64,000 nucleotides of DNA from Desmodesmus armatus (Eukaryota; Chlorophyta; Chlorophyceae; Sphaeropleales; Scenedesmaceae), in assembly GCA_007449985.2 (NCBI GenBank), contig VIIQ02000032.1:1-64000 (forward strand). Direction: 5' to 3'. The first letter of the stretch is position 1; the number at the start of each line of letters is the position of its first letter. A program made the translations under genes and the position numbers. This document shows positions 52,703-64,000 of the stretch, piece by piece. The notes beneath the pieces were generated by a model that saw nothing but the letters and a program-made list of their open reading frames with translations, was not told where the DNA came from and did no database searches.

Positions 52703-54911
52703 TTGCATGCGTTGCTGCACAGGATGGAAAGTGAGGAGTCAGCACAGTGCTTGCTGCTGGAGCTGCCGGACCCATGCCTTGTGGCAGTGCTGCAGTGCTG
52801 TGCAGTGGATGACCTACGCACCTTGATCCGTGCCGCGTCGGCCCACAGCAGGCTGCACCAGGCAGCTGTTGCAGCGCTGCCCAGCACCATCACAGCAGTC
52901 ATTCCCCAGCGGCGCCATGTGAATGGTGTGCTGCTTTCCCTAGGCAAGCACAGCCAGCACCTGCACAGCGTCAACCTGAGGAGTGCACATTTGACAGCCG
53001 CAGACATCCACCAGCTGCTGTCACTCCCGCAACTCAGCAGCTTGCAGCTCGAATGCTGTATCCTGATGTCACGGGGTCGTCGCCAAGGCATGCAAGGGTC
53101 AGCTGCAGCGCTGAAGCAGCTGCAATTCAGGGACTGCAGGTTGCAGTTTTCCGAAGATGAGATGATGTCGGCGCTGTCGCTGCTGCCTGCTGGGCTGCAG
53201 CACCTCAGCATCAGCAGCAGCCAGCAAGACGGATACCATCAGTCCACGGGTTCTTTTTGCACTGATGTGCTGCAGCAGCTGCCGCAACTGACACACCTGG
53301 AGCTTTCTGGTGTACTGCTGCAGCCCCGGGGTGGGCCCCTGCAGGCCATGACACAGCTAGCCGACTTGCGGCTGGCTGCCAATACTGTTCATACCTCAGT
53401 CACGGCCAGCATCTTGTCGGGCACACACCACCTGACACGCTTGGAGCTCACAACCTGCATGTTTGAGCCAGGTGCCCTGGCTGGCAAGACCAAGCTGCAG
53501 CATCTGCACCTGCAGCTGTGCCACATGACTGGTGCAGCAGGGCCAGCCCAGCTGCTGGACCACCTGGATCACCTGCAGCAGCTGACACACCTCACCCTAC
53601 AGGGATGCTTGAGAGCAGCAGATGATGACATTATCCCTGCGGCCGAATCCTACTCAGCGTTGACAGCAAGCAGCAAGCTGCAGCACCTGGACATCAGTGG
53701 GTGTACGCTGCAAGCAGGGGTGTGGCAGCACATGTTCCCTGCTGGCAGGCATCTGCCAGAGCTGCAGTCTCTCAACATTTCCTGGCTCGAACAGCCTACA
53801 GGCAGTGCAGCACCAGCTCCTGAAGGCAGCAGCCTTGTGAGCTGCTGCCCTGACCTGCAGTCACTAGATTTCAGGGGCCTGCACTGCAGCGCACAGCTGC
53901 TGGCCCCACTGCAGGGGCTGAGCAGGCTGCACACACTGTGCTTGTTTGATGGCGAAGACTGCACAGTAGCCGCAGCTGTGCCGACGGTGTGTCAGCTGAC
54001 AGGGCTGAGGGAGTTGGATCTGGTATGCCTGAGCATCTGGGAGGAGGGGATGCTCTTGCTGCAGCTTACACAGCTGCAGCAGCTGACTGCACTGGAGTAT
54101 ACAGGTCCTTTGGATGGGGACCACACAAGTGTCTGCCTGACTAGGAAGGTGAGTGCGACAGTAGGTTTGTTCATATTTTGCATGTTTGCCATCTTTTGTA
54201 TTGCGTCTTGGATTGTTGATAGCCAGGCTGAGTGTGCTAGTTGAACATGCCATATGCGATATGCCCTGCATGGCACAGTGCCGTGAGCTCCAAGGCGCAG
54301 CAGACTCGTACAGCAGTTGCAGCTTGCAAGGTGGGATGCTGGTCCATTCATGACACTTCAATCTGCCAATGTATGTCGGTGTTTAGACTCCTTTGTTGGG
54401 GCGGCCAGTGAACACTGGTCGGGTGTGCATGGTTGCGCTGCGCTGGCAGTCGCTGTAGCACACCGAGGAGGTGTGTGGGTTCAACTCCCATGCTTTTTGG
54501 TCCGGGCACTGGGCACCTCCTGGTATAGGGGTGTTAGGCAATTTCATTGGTGAGGCTTTGCCTCGGGCCCCCGGCAGTTGGGTTCGCCTGATTGCGCTGT
54601 GTGTGGCCAGCCAATGGGATTACGCCCCCCCTGGTAAAACAAAAAAAAGACCAGTGGTGTTTTGGTCCCAGTGGTACTGTCTGTATAACTAACTGCCAAG
54701 CCTGGCTTCACAGACTCTGCTCGGAGCATGCATGCAATAATGGTACGGACCGTATTGTGGGCCAATGATAAGCACGCTGATGCCAATTGCTGCCACTGTG
54801 CCTTTGCAGGGCGCTGGTGATGAGCCTGTGTGGCGCCAAATCCTCCAACGCCACCTGAATCACAGCGACCCTGGAGTGGCACAGCAGGCGACTGCAGCAC
54901 TGGCAGAGTGA
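52703..54911 (+). CDS. F-box-like leucine-rich repeat protein, paralogue B
   Basis: Two exons, 52703-54148 and 54820-54911, phase 0. The preferred start is the Met at 52724 (MESEESAQCLLLELPDP), matching paralogues A and C. The F-box-like start, the leucine-rich repeats (LQHLDISGC, LTHLTLQGC, LQSLDFRGL) and the last exon (GDEPVWRQILQRHLNHSDPG) are very close to paralogue A, more so than to C. About 505 residues. The intron (671 bases) is about three times that of A (217 bases) because of an insertion at about 54384-54690. Function as a substrate adaptor of an SCF ligase is inferred from the fold only. Confidence 0.88.
54384..54690 (+). mobile_element. Candidate tRNA-derived SINE in an LRR-gene intron
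   Basis: The segment has a T-arm-like GTGGGTTCAACTCCCAT (54475-54491) with a B-box match (GGTTCAACTCC), a loose A-box match (TGGCAGTCGCT) about 30 bases upstream, and an A-rich tail (AAAACAAAAAAAAG, about 54637-54650). The same intron in paralogue A lacks it, while both intron ends align, so it is an insertion. No target duplication was identified. Confidence 0.4.
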
Positions 54912-56654
54912 AAGGTGAGTTAGCAGCAGCATAATGATGGTAGAGTAGCTCTGGCGGCCACCAGCTTTCAAGGCTTGGTCGAGGCTGCAGAGCATGGGCA
55001 GAGGGCATAGGCACCTCTCTGGTTGGATCCTCAGTGATTTGATCCTTCTGGTTTGTTTCGCCATCTCAATGATATCAGTAAATGGCTGGCATGAGTTCTT
55101 CAAGTCGAGCTTCATAGCTACAGGTGTAGCTTTGTTTTGATTTGATTTGATATGCCAGGGTTTTTTTTGGAAGCTGGTGTATCGTATTTAGGGACGCTTG
55201 GAGAAGTTTCGCAACACTGAAGGGGCCAGGGAGGGCTGCTGTGCTGTGCTGTGCATCTCAAGCCTTCCTATGTTTGTGTCATGTGTGTGCGTGCGCAGGC
55301 TCCCAGAAAAGCACCAAGGGATAACTCAGCAGAACCGGCAGCAGCCATGGGCGGTGGCCTCCAAGCTGCTGAGCAGGAGTCAGAGCAGCGCGGCTAGCCA
55401 TGTGTGCAATGGCAGCGCAGCAGTTGGGAGTTGCTGGTGTGCCTGTTGGTGCCGGCAGCAGCACTGCAGCAGCAGCTGCAGCACTGCTGTACAATGGCAA
55501 GGGTCGGCAAAGCTATTGGCAGTGGCAGCGGCAGTCCAGCAGAAGGGGGCAGCAGCAGCAGCGACAACAGCAGCGCGGACATGGGGCGTGCTGACAGCCA
55601 TCATGTTCAAACCCCTGGGGTTGGGTCCAGTAGGCATTCAGCAGGCATCTGGGATCAGCATGGCGGCAGCAAGTACGCGGCAGGAGCAGTGGTGCTAGTG
55701 TGTGGGGTTGCTGAGGGTTCAGGGGCAGCAGCACTCATGGCAGCTAAGAAGGACTGCCCAAGGCTGTGTTAATGTGTAGGTGGTGGGGTGTCTAGCACAC
55801 GTCCTCACATACAGCAAGTAAGTACGTGGGCGGCAAAGGTGTAGGGGGTGGTTCACTTTGCGCTGAAGTTGTTGCCAAGTTGAGGGAGGGATAGGTGTTG
55901 AACAGCCCTCCAGTAGCGTTGAGGGAGCTGAACAAGCTCCTGTGGTTGATTGCAATGGTGGCTGATGGTTGAATGCTGTTGTGGGTGTATGTTTTGTGGG
56001 AGACCAAACGTCCAATGCACACCTTACCTGCCTTGACGTACCTGGCCCAAGGTTCCTACTAGGCCAGTAGCCTAAGAGGTGAACATGTCGACACTCTTTG
56101 CACACTTCTGGGTCATCGAACAACATGCTGACGTCAAACCTTGCGTCCCAGACACCCCCAGGCCCATATCATCACCAGTTCACTCGAGTTTCAACCAACC
56201 CAGTACCGGCATCTGCGATCTTACTACAACATATCTCAGCCTACTTTAGATGGCTGAGATTCCGCCGTATCTGCGTGACAATGCAGCAACATTGCCTCAG
56301 CACAACACAGCACACAGTGTGACATTGAAATGCGCTGCCAGGCTAGTCACAGCGTTCGACAAGTATATGTCATTTTTGTGAACGTGAAGTGATTTTTTAT
56401 TAACAACCCATGCGGTCTACTGTAGTTCGTAGCTTCAACCAACCAGATCAGGGTGCCCTCCGTCAGTCAGTCACCAAAATCAAGATTCACAATCCAGCCC
56501 TTGTTTTCACCAACACCTCATACGTATACAGAGCACAGCGCACAGAGGCACTCAAGGTAACAGCAGTAGCTGGCTGTGTGAACTCACCAGATCGTCAGAC
56601 CGCTATCTCTCCAGATCTTCAAAGTACACATACAGTTCAACCAACATACTGCTA
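54912..56654. other. Spacer between LRR paralogues B and C
   Basis: No splice-supported exon. Alanine/Gln-rich frames at 55198-55772 come from CAG and GCA repeats. The 3' UTR of B and the promoter of C must lie here. Confidence 0.45.
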
Positions 56655-58669
56655 ATGCACCTCTTGCGCGCACTACTGCTGCTGCTACACAGAATGGAAA
56701 GTGAGGAGTCAGCAGCATGCCTGCTGCTGGCGCTGCCAGACCCCTGCCTGCTGGCGGTGCTGCAGTGCTGTGCAGACGACCAGCGCAGCTTGCTCAGTGC
56801 CGCCCGGGCCCACAGCAAGCTGCATCAGGCAGCTGTGGCAGCGCTGTGCAGCGTCACTGCAGTTGTGTGGCGCCAGCAGCAGGTGGACGGCGTGCTGCTG
56901 TACATGGAAAGGCATGGCCAGCACGTCAATACCCTTGATTTGAAACTTGACAAGATTAGCACAGTCTCTCTCCGTCAGCTGCCCGTCCCGTTGCAGCTCA
57001 GCAGCTTGCAACTCGGCTGCTTATGCCTGCAGCTGCAGCTGGGGAATGGCTTCCAGGGCGTCCTGGGCACTGCAGGGCTAGCAGCGCTCAAGCAGCTGCG
57101 GCTTAAGGACTGCAAGCTGCTTGATGATACATCAGACGAACAGCTAGCAGCAGCCCTGTCGTTGCTGCCTGTTGGGCTGGAGCACCTCAGCGTTTCCGGG
57201 TTCAACAACAAAGCCCGGTTCCCAAGTGCTGTCCTGCAGCAGTTGCAGCAGCTGACCTACCTAGAGCTCCATTTTGTCGATATTCTGGGCCCTGATGACA
57301 CCAGCAACCCTTTGCAGCCAGTGCAGGCCTTGACCCGCCTGCAGGACCTGCGCCTGCAGCCTGAGAGGTTAGCAAACGGCGACGAGGCCACGGTAACTGC
57401 CAGCATGCTGTCAGGTATGCACAACCTGACGCGCCTGGTGTGCTATGATATGGAGGTCGAGCCAGGTGTTCTGGCTGGCAAAAGCCAGATGCAGCATCTG
57501 GCTCTTACTTGGTGCTCAGCAACTGACGGGGCAGCAGACTGGCGGTGCCTTGCTGCACCACCAGACAGCGCCCCGGGGGTAGCTCAACTGCTGTCACACT
57601 TGCAGCAGCTAACAGAGCTGTCGTACTTGGACCTAACGCACACACTGGGTGATGATCACCAACCAGGTGATGATCACCCCCTGTCAGCAGCAGTATACGC
57701 ATCCCTTACAGCCAGCAGCAAGCTACAGCACCTCAAGATCAATTGCTGCAGAGTGCCGACAGGGGTGTGGCAGCACGTGTTCCCTGCTGGCAAGCAGCTG
57801 CAGCACCTGAAGTCTCTGCAGATGCTAGGGCTGAACAACTGGTGCGGCGGCGCAGCTCCTGAGGGCAGCCGGCTTGTCAGTTGCTGCCCCAACCTGCAGT
57901 GTTTGGACATAAAGGGTGCGCAGTTCGATGCAGAGATGCTGGTTGCACTGCAAGGGTTCAGCGGGCTGCACACGCTCGGCTTGACCCTTGCTGATCCCAC
58001 AGCAGCTGCAGATTTGCAGGCAGTGTGTCAGCTGACAGGGCTGAGGGAGCTTAAGCTACAGGCGGCTCGGGTGGGGTGGATGGGACAGAGAAGTTGCTGG
58101 GTCAGCGACACAGAGGGGTGGCTACTGCAGCTGTCACAGATGAAGCAGTTGACAGCACTAACGTATGATGGTCCCATCTTGGGTCTTTGCAGAGAGGTCA
58201 CACTTACTACTGGAGTGAGTTGAGAGCTCATGCTTTTGGACCTGTTTGGGTGTCGTGCTTTTCGTGTCCTGGCATATTGACAGCTCATGCTAGCTTTATT
58301 TGCTGCTTGCAATTGTTGCCTAGGTGCTGCTGCTGCTCTGTCCCACAATGTAGCCAGGAGCAGTGGCGATGGAAGCTTTAGCTGTGGTTTGAAAGGCAAG
58401 CCTCGCTCTGTGGCAAGCATGTGCTGGTTGCTGTCTGTTGTCCTGAATGCCCAATGTTTTGTCGCCATCTGTATCTCTGTACCCGTGCCTGCACTGCTGC
58501 TGTGGCTCTGCAGCCCCCTGATGACGCATCAGACGAGTATGACAGTTCTGATGACTCATCGGACGTGTCATACGAGCCTGTGTGGCGGCAGCTGCTGCAG
58601 CTCCACATGAAGCACCAAAACCCTGGCGTGGCACAGCAGGCGGCTGCAGCACTGGCAGGGTCAGGGTGA
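56655..58669 (+). CDS. F-box-like leucine-rich repeat protein, paralogue C
   Basis: Exons 56655-58214 and 58514-58669, phase 0, TGA stop. The preferred start is 56694 (MESEESAACLLLALPDP). The LRR region is more diverged than A and B (LQHLKINCCRV, LQCLDIKGAQ). The last exon adds an acidic stretch (DDASDEYDSSDDSSD) before the shared YEPVWRQLLQLHMKHQNPG. TGTAA at 58784-58788, 115 bases after the stop, is the likely poly(A) signal. An alternative third exon (58965-59028, LLKAAAIKAQSWPYSGGHRAV) would join in phase if the donor at 58666 is used, but lies beyond that signal. About 558 residues. Tandem neighbour of B. Confidence 0.85.
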
Positions 58670-59734
58670 GTCAACTGCAAAAGCAGCGAACTAACAGTCT
58701 CAACAGCAGCAGCACCACACAGAGGGTAGGGAGCCGCGCTTTGCAACTGTTGTGCGGGTGGGGACAGCTCAGATAGCAATTGTTGTAACAGCTTGGAGTA
58801 GGAGGAATGTATATTTAGGCATCCGACATTGATGAGGCTTCTTTGGTTTCCACGTGCTCTGCTCTTTGCCCTACTGGTCGTGCTCTGTTGTGCCGTGGTG
58901 TGTCCTGTGCTGTGGCTTTTCCTTTCCTCACCTTTTGCATCTGCTGCTGGTGCCTCTGCAGCCTCCTGAAAGCGGCAGCCATCAAGGCCCAGTCCTGGCC
59001 CTACTCAGGGGGACACCGTGCTGTATGAAACAGCCATGTCTTCAGTTGCCCTCATGCCCTGCAAGACCCTCCAGCTGGGAGCAGATGCCCAACACGTGAA
59101 AAGTGCGCTGCATGGTGCGCAACAGCTACACTCAATTTTGAATGGCATCCAAGATATGCTTGCTGCCAATAGATGGATGTCATGTTGGTTGTGAACAGCC
59201 ACCATCAATTTGTGATCATTGGTGTCATGGTGTGGCAACTGCATGAGGTCCGCCATGAGGAGGTGGTCTTGTTGATTGGACAGTTACAATTTTGCGGCAA
59301 GCATGGGACCTTCGTGTCCTGGAACCATCGTTGCAATGGAACCATGTGCTTGTGCTGCTTTGTGTGTTGCTGCGGTGGGTACTGTTGCAGAGTGGGCGTG
59401 CTTGATGCAACACATAGCCCCTCGTACTGCTGCTGCTGTTGTGTCTTGGATGTCAATGCGTTGTGGCGTCCGTGTTGCTGAGACTGGGCATGTGCCTGTG
59501 TGCAGGCATTCGTGCACATCTTGTCTGTGTCGCTTTGTTCGATGTGCACTCAGTGGGGGCAGCCAGTTTCTCAAGTGCGCTGCTGGCACGTGTGGTGGCA
59601 GCCGTGGGGGCATGTGTAAGCATCAGCTTGTTGGTGTGGGTGCAGGTTGTGGTGTATGCATGTGGCCTGAATGGCCTTGACTCAAGCTTGAGCATGGCTG
59701 GCAAATGTTTGTCAGTTGCACAATTGCGGGTAAC
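58670..59734. other. Downstream flank of LRR paralogue C
   Basis: Contains TGTAA (58784-58788) and the optional exon 58965-59028. Beyond that, Cys-rich frames at 59276-59738 on the plus strand show no splice or family support. Confidence 0.45.
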
Positions 59735-60608
59735 TTAACCCTTTAAGCCCGGGCTCTAGGCGGGCTTTTTTGGCCCCAGGACCCCTTGGATGCGAATTGC
59801 AATAACTTTGGCCACACCGGGCCAATTGGAGTCAAACTTTGACCAGGGGTCAACAAGACAATGTGTTACAACATGCTGCTGCGCGCTGGCCGTTCTCAGG
59901 CGTGTTCAGCTTATAATAACGCCTCAAAGTCAACCCAAAGGTTGACCAGTCAAAGGGTCCAAGTCGGAGGTGTATTGCGTTTCGCTGGCGACATCCCGCA
60001 CCCGCCGCAAGGCTCAATAAGATGCATATATGTGTCAGTCGTCCCTACAAGGAGCGAAAAGGCCTCAATCCCACTTATACTGCTGCTATAGGGCCCCTGG
60101 CTTCCACGAGCCAGGTTGACCATTGGAAATAAAGTTCAAATCGGTGACAGCAACGGCGACGAAACAGCTTTGTATGTTGCAAACAAAATTTAAATCGTAT
60201 TCCAAATGAGCAGAACTACTTTGCTGCACAGCCTGCTGCTGTTGATGTCTATCCATCGACCATTTGTCAACCAGCACCAAGTCCGCCTGCTGTTGCCAGT
60301 ACCCAGATTTAGATACAATATCAAGCTTTTAGAAGGTATACATGTTTTGTGAACTTTTTTCAGGGCGTGCAAAGCCCTTTATGTTGGTTTTCAGTACACC
60401 TTGCACCATTGCTGCTGTACACCTCGACGTCAACCGGTAATCGCGCATACATACGTCCGCGCACGACAAACAACGCCAGCAATACTGAACACAAACATCT
60501 TGGGCTTTCAGAATCTGTGCTCAGATTGTCCAGACACCAAGTGAGCGCAAAGATATAGTCTTGCAAACTTTTGGGCCAAAAATGGGCCTCCCGGGTTTAA
60601 AGGGTTAA
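59735..60608. mobile_element. piggyBac-like non-autonomous transposon (MITE)
   Basis: The 874-base element is bounded by TTAA on both sides (59735-59738 and 60605-60608). Its inverted ends are CCCTTTAAGCCCGGG at the left and, in reverse complement, CCCTTTAAACCCGGG at the right. The similarity extends on both sides to a TTTTTGGCCC block. A TTAA target site with CCC-starting ends is the hallmark of piggyBac elements. No transposase frame is present, and base composition is more AT-rich than the flanks. It must have been moved by an autonomous relative elsewhere. Confidence 0.85.
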
Positions 60609-61800
60609 TGCCATGGCTGCTGCTAAAGAAGATGACAACTGTGGTTAATAGTGTCATGGCTCCCACTGTTGACCACATATGGTACCTTTTAGATAGGGCT
60701 GCAGCAGTCAAGAAAGCTGACGAGACACCTCCAGCACTTGCATAGGCAGAACATGCAGGCCAAGGTCAATGTGCCATCTGTGTTAGCGTAGGCTGTGGTA
60801 CTCAGTTACATGTGTAGGCAGGGTCCCTCAACACAAGGCTGAAGGCCAACTGCCCATTCTAGCAAACACTCCTATACACAATGACTATTCCCAGCATCAA
60901 ACTATGCACATCAGCTGCGCCACCACTCCGGCACTCCACCACAGGCCTTGGCTCTGTTGAGCAGGTGCCTACACATTCCTGATGGCTCTAATCCCATGGT
61001 TGAGATCATCAAAGGTAACATTAGTGCTGTCCGGCTGGACTTGGTTGCAATCGCTGTGTCACAGGCACCACTAGGGGCCAACGCATCACTATGCCACAGC
61101 GTGTGTAGCAGAGCCGACAATCCAGCAGGCACCAGGCTGCAAGCACAGCCACGCTGCTCGCCAATAGATGCCGGTTCCCTGCAGCGTGTGCCCCATCAGC
61201 ATGCCAACCAACCTGTTCATTGCTACAGGGCCTCACACATGTCATGTCAAGGGGCATGGCTGTTCCACCATCAACAGTGCTGTCAATGCCTATATGCTTA
61301 TACCACATGTCACTAGCCAGCCGGCCGGGCAAAGAGTCAGAGTCAGGTACACCACCATGCACACATTGGGTGACATCAGTAGCAAATCCTGTGGCAAAGT
61401 AAGGTTCCTGATGCTCACTGGAAGTGCACTCAGATGGAGTGCAGCAACCAATGCGGCCCAACTGTGGTGCAAGCTGCAACACACACATGCACCTCACACA
61501 GAAGGGCTCACATGCCTGGGAACCACTGCCAAGCAACCTCTTGCCGCACAGTGCTACACACCACCACTCAAGTCCTGCAGACACCATGCGCGTGTGTGTA
61601 CGCAAACTTCCGCTGCTGGCCTTGCCGCTGCTGTAGGTCTGGCTGCAGCACTGCTGCTGAGCACTCTCATGCTAACACCAGCTGCTGCAACAGACACCAA
61701 AGGACAACAGGGACTGCTGTCTGCCTGCATTGATGCGCCGGCACAGCTGCGAGAAGCTTTGCGTTGCACACACGGACCCCCTCCCCCTGACGGCGCCATT
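60609..61800. other. Intergenic region downstream of the partial gene
   Basis: No supported gene. Frames on both strands (for example 61168-62139 plus) lie across the terminal exon of the minus-strand gene and read as shadows. Confidence 0.5.
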
Positions 61801-63583
61801 TTACCGCCAGAGGTAGAAGCTGAAGTGGCCGTCCGAGTTACCATCGCTGCGCATCATGAGAGAGCCTCCCTTCACACCAGACAGCAGCGTCACCACATCT
61901 GCAAGCAGCGTGGTCCGGCGGCCTGGCACATAGACCCCTGTGATGGGCAGCACATCTGCGCTGAGACTGCTCAGTGTGTCGGGGTCGGTGGCATCGATGG
62001 TTGTCTGTACCACGCCCTGTGCTGTCAATGTCATGCCCTGGACGTACTTGAGCCCACAGATGTTGGACGCGTCAGCATCAATGGTGCTGCAGGTAAGGAA
62101 AGGTGTGAGACGCAGGCAAGCAGGGACACAGTCAGGTGAAGGTGAATGCAGCTACGTTGCTGTCAACCTGAGCTAGCCGCGACCGGTGCTGCGCGTTGCT
62201 GACGGCGAACATTGCAAAAGAGGAGCACTTGCGTTTTGCTCTGTGCTGGGCCATGGACTTATGCAACCGAAGCCTTTTAGGCTGCACAAGCAATGCTCTA
62301 CACCTTGAGCTCTACATACAAGGCCAGGCATGGAGCTGTTAGAACACCATGTGGCGCACACAATGTCTTATGCGGGCATGGATGCGAAGCAAAAGGCACT
62401 TTGATTTGCAGGCCGCCCCTCTCACCATGTGAAGCTCATCATAGTGCTTTGAGTAGCAGGTGTCGGAGAGGGCATAATGCCGGTCCCGGTGCATGTCCCA
62501 ATGCTAGGTCCATCGCCGCATGTCAGTTTGGACCTGCGGTCAGGCAACAGCAGCAAAAGTGAGGCTGGGGTGCGTGTACAATAACTCAAGTAAGTCACTT
62601 GACGCCCACAGAAATTCCTGCTCGGCCCTCCACACGCGCAGTAGCTAGCGACGCCAGTGCACAATGTGGTGTTGTGTGTGATGATGCACGTCGCAACCCT
62701 GCAACTTACGTGTATGCGACGACGACGGGTCGATCATCAGAGTTCCAGTCATCACCGTCGGCGGTACACCCCTTGGTGTAGCCCACGGTAGTGGTCTCAG
62801 TGTTTTTTACTGATCTGAAGTTGTAGACGTTCTTTGCCTCCTTCCTGCGCAGGTGAGGCTGGTAATTGTGATCCATATCGAACTCCCTGGGAGCACCGTA
62901 AGGGTCATAGTAGCCGTTGTATGGCTCAGCGTAGTAGCCCTCCATCGTGGCCTTCTTGCCGGGTTTTTTCTGGTAGTACTCGGGGCCGGACGGGTAGCCC
63001 TGCAGCTGCGCGGCAGCGTTCGGCATGGCTGCGTAAGGGCTGGCAGCCCCGCCCATCATGTCGTTGAGCGCCTGCTTCTGGGCCTGCGCTTGTGCCTTCT
63101 TCCCGTGCTTTTTCCCGCCCTTGTGGTGCTGGTCGTGCGCCATCACCATCGCGCCCTCCTTCTCCTGGCTGTCTTCGAGAGGAATGCCCGCATATAGCTG
63201 AGGGTTCGCCATGTACTCCTCGTAGCTTATCTCCTCGCCGAGTGGATCTTCGCTGCTGACGACGCCCTTGATGGTCGGCTTAGGCACGGACAGCACCGCG
63301 GTTTTGTCGAGGGCGGGCTTTTTCTTCATGAAGGCCGCTGCGAGGCCAGCCAGTCCGGGCTTGGCCTCCGCCTGCACCTGTGCTGCGGGTGTGGCAGCGG
63401 ATGGCTTTGTCTTGATGCCCTGGGCCTTGAGGGCCATAGCAGCGTACTTGGCAGCCTTGCTGCTGTACTTGCTGGGGCGTGCAAAGCTGCTGACGCTGTC
63501 GTCCTCCAGTTCTGCTGCCAGCATGTCTGCCTCTGCCTGGTAATACTTCTGCAGCTTCAGCATCTTCTCCTTGTCTGCACCAA
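61801..63583 (-). CDS. Unrecognised protein, 3' part of a gene cut by the window edge
   Basis: Two exons join in phase: 63583-62710 and 62086-61801 (TAA). The exon at 63583 starts mid-codon after a TGCAG acceptor, so more exons lie upstream, probably beyond 64000. About 385 residues are visible. Order: charged helix (ADKEKMLKLQKYYQAEADML), Ala/Lys-rich stretch, acidic SSEDPLGEEISYEEYMANPQ, a His/Lys-rich patch, a Tyr/Gly/Pro-rich stretch (YYAEPYNGYYDPYGAPREF), then a compact C-terminal domain (YVQGMTLTAQGVVQTTIDAT, LLADVVTLLSGVKGGSLMM, SDGNSDGHFSFYLWR). I do not recognise the family. The conserved-looking end suggests a folded domain. Confidence 0.75.
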
Positions 63584-64000
63584 CTGCAACAGCAGGAAAG
63601 ACAGCAGGGAAGACAGCAGAGCAAATGAAAACCAGGCCATCTGTTGAGTGGGGCACTGGCTGGAGACGCAGGGACTGCGCGCATGGTGTGCGTGCTAGCT
63701 GATGTACTGATAGCTGAGATGTGCATGTTTGCCTGCTGCTGCCTGTGGTGCTGGTGTGCATAGCACGCTTTGTGCATGGCAGCTGCTCCAGCCAAATAGC
63801 TAGGAGCTACCTTTAGTAGCTGCCCTAGGCCGCAAAAAAGTACACTTTGCACTCATGAGCACCCAACCATGCAGGTAGCAGCCACGTGCACGTGTACCAG
63901 GCTGCAGTAGGGTATCACCCAACCCCAGCAACCTCAATGGCCCTTGACTAACTCTCGCCTACACACATACACATGCCTATCTACATGCTGAAATTGTAGC
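63584..64000. other. Intron or upstream sequence of the partial gene
   Basis: This follows the acceptor at 63584-63590 on the minus strand. No exon was found up to the window end; it contains repeats of CAGCAGGAAAGACAGCAGG type near 63590-63620. Confidence 0.4.

Noticed and set aside
54440..54500. Functional tRNA gene.
   Set aside because: Only a T-arm and B-box are convincing; acceptor and anticodon arms do not fold as a tRNA.
58965..59028. Third exon of LRR paralogue C.
   Set aside because: It joins in phase, but lies after a good poly(A) signal and has no counterpart in paralogues A and B; kept only as a possibility.
62706..63761. Complete 351-residue minus-strand gene starting at 63761.
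   Set aside because: The part upstream of 63583 is not conserved-looking and an acceptor is present at 63584; the end splices to 62086 in phase, so this is an internal part of a larger gene.

Overview
The window is nuclear DNA of a green alga, most likely a chlorophycean. The genes are split by many GT-AG introns, mostly with GTGAG or GTAGG donors and TGCAG acceptors. The coding regions are rich in GCA, CAG and AGC codons and encode long Ala, Gln and Ser tracts. TGTAA, the usual chlorophyte polyadenylation signal, lies downstream of several stop codons, and there is a CCCTAAA-type interstitial telomere-like tract. The gene content is plant or algal: a nuclear Ycf45/SPD1 homologue, a PH-RCC1-BRX (PRAF-type) protein, and a PDDEXK_6 (DUF506) protein. 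There is no sign of bacterial operons, rRNA genes or CRISPR arrays.

Layout: SelO adenylyltransferase (minus, about 974-6542); head-to-head with it, a 93-residue membrane protein (plus, 6849-7924); the large Ycf45/SPD1 P-loop ATPase gene (minus, 9578 to about 17880); F-box-like/LRR paralogue A (minus, 19816-21607); a SET-domain protein with an RS-rich tail (plus, about 22174-29279); a P-loop NTPase with two membrane segments (plus, 29977-35357); the PRAF-type gene (plus, 36421-46975); the DUF506 gene (plus, about 48247-51863); LRR paralogues B and C (plus, 52703-54911 and 56655-58669); a piggyBac-like MITE (59735-60608); and the 3' part of an unrecognised gene (minus, 61801-63583 and beyond). 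Exon junctions were worked out by hand from splice sites and reading phase. Most join in frame.

The outstanding signal is repeated local tandem duplication of exons or exon-intron junctions inside genes. The SPD1/Ycf45 gene carries it at four separate exons (about 3, 4, 2 and 5 copies). Smaller versions occur in SelO (three places), in the PRAF-type gene and in the P-loop NTPase gene. Extra copies keep splice sites but often break the frame, so they look like pseudo-exons or raw material for alternative splicing and intron change.

A second pattern is apparent single-base deletions in otherwise conserved exons: five in SelO, at least one in SPD1, two in PRAF. They look more like uncorrected sequencing indels than decay, but this needs reads or RNA to settle. 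The genes are mostly unrelated in pathway; shared themes are organelle proteins (SelO, SPD1, perhaps the 93-residue protein) and signalling or protein-interaction proteins (PRAF, LRR family).
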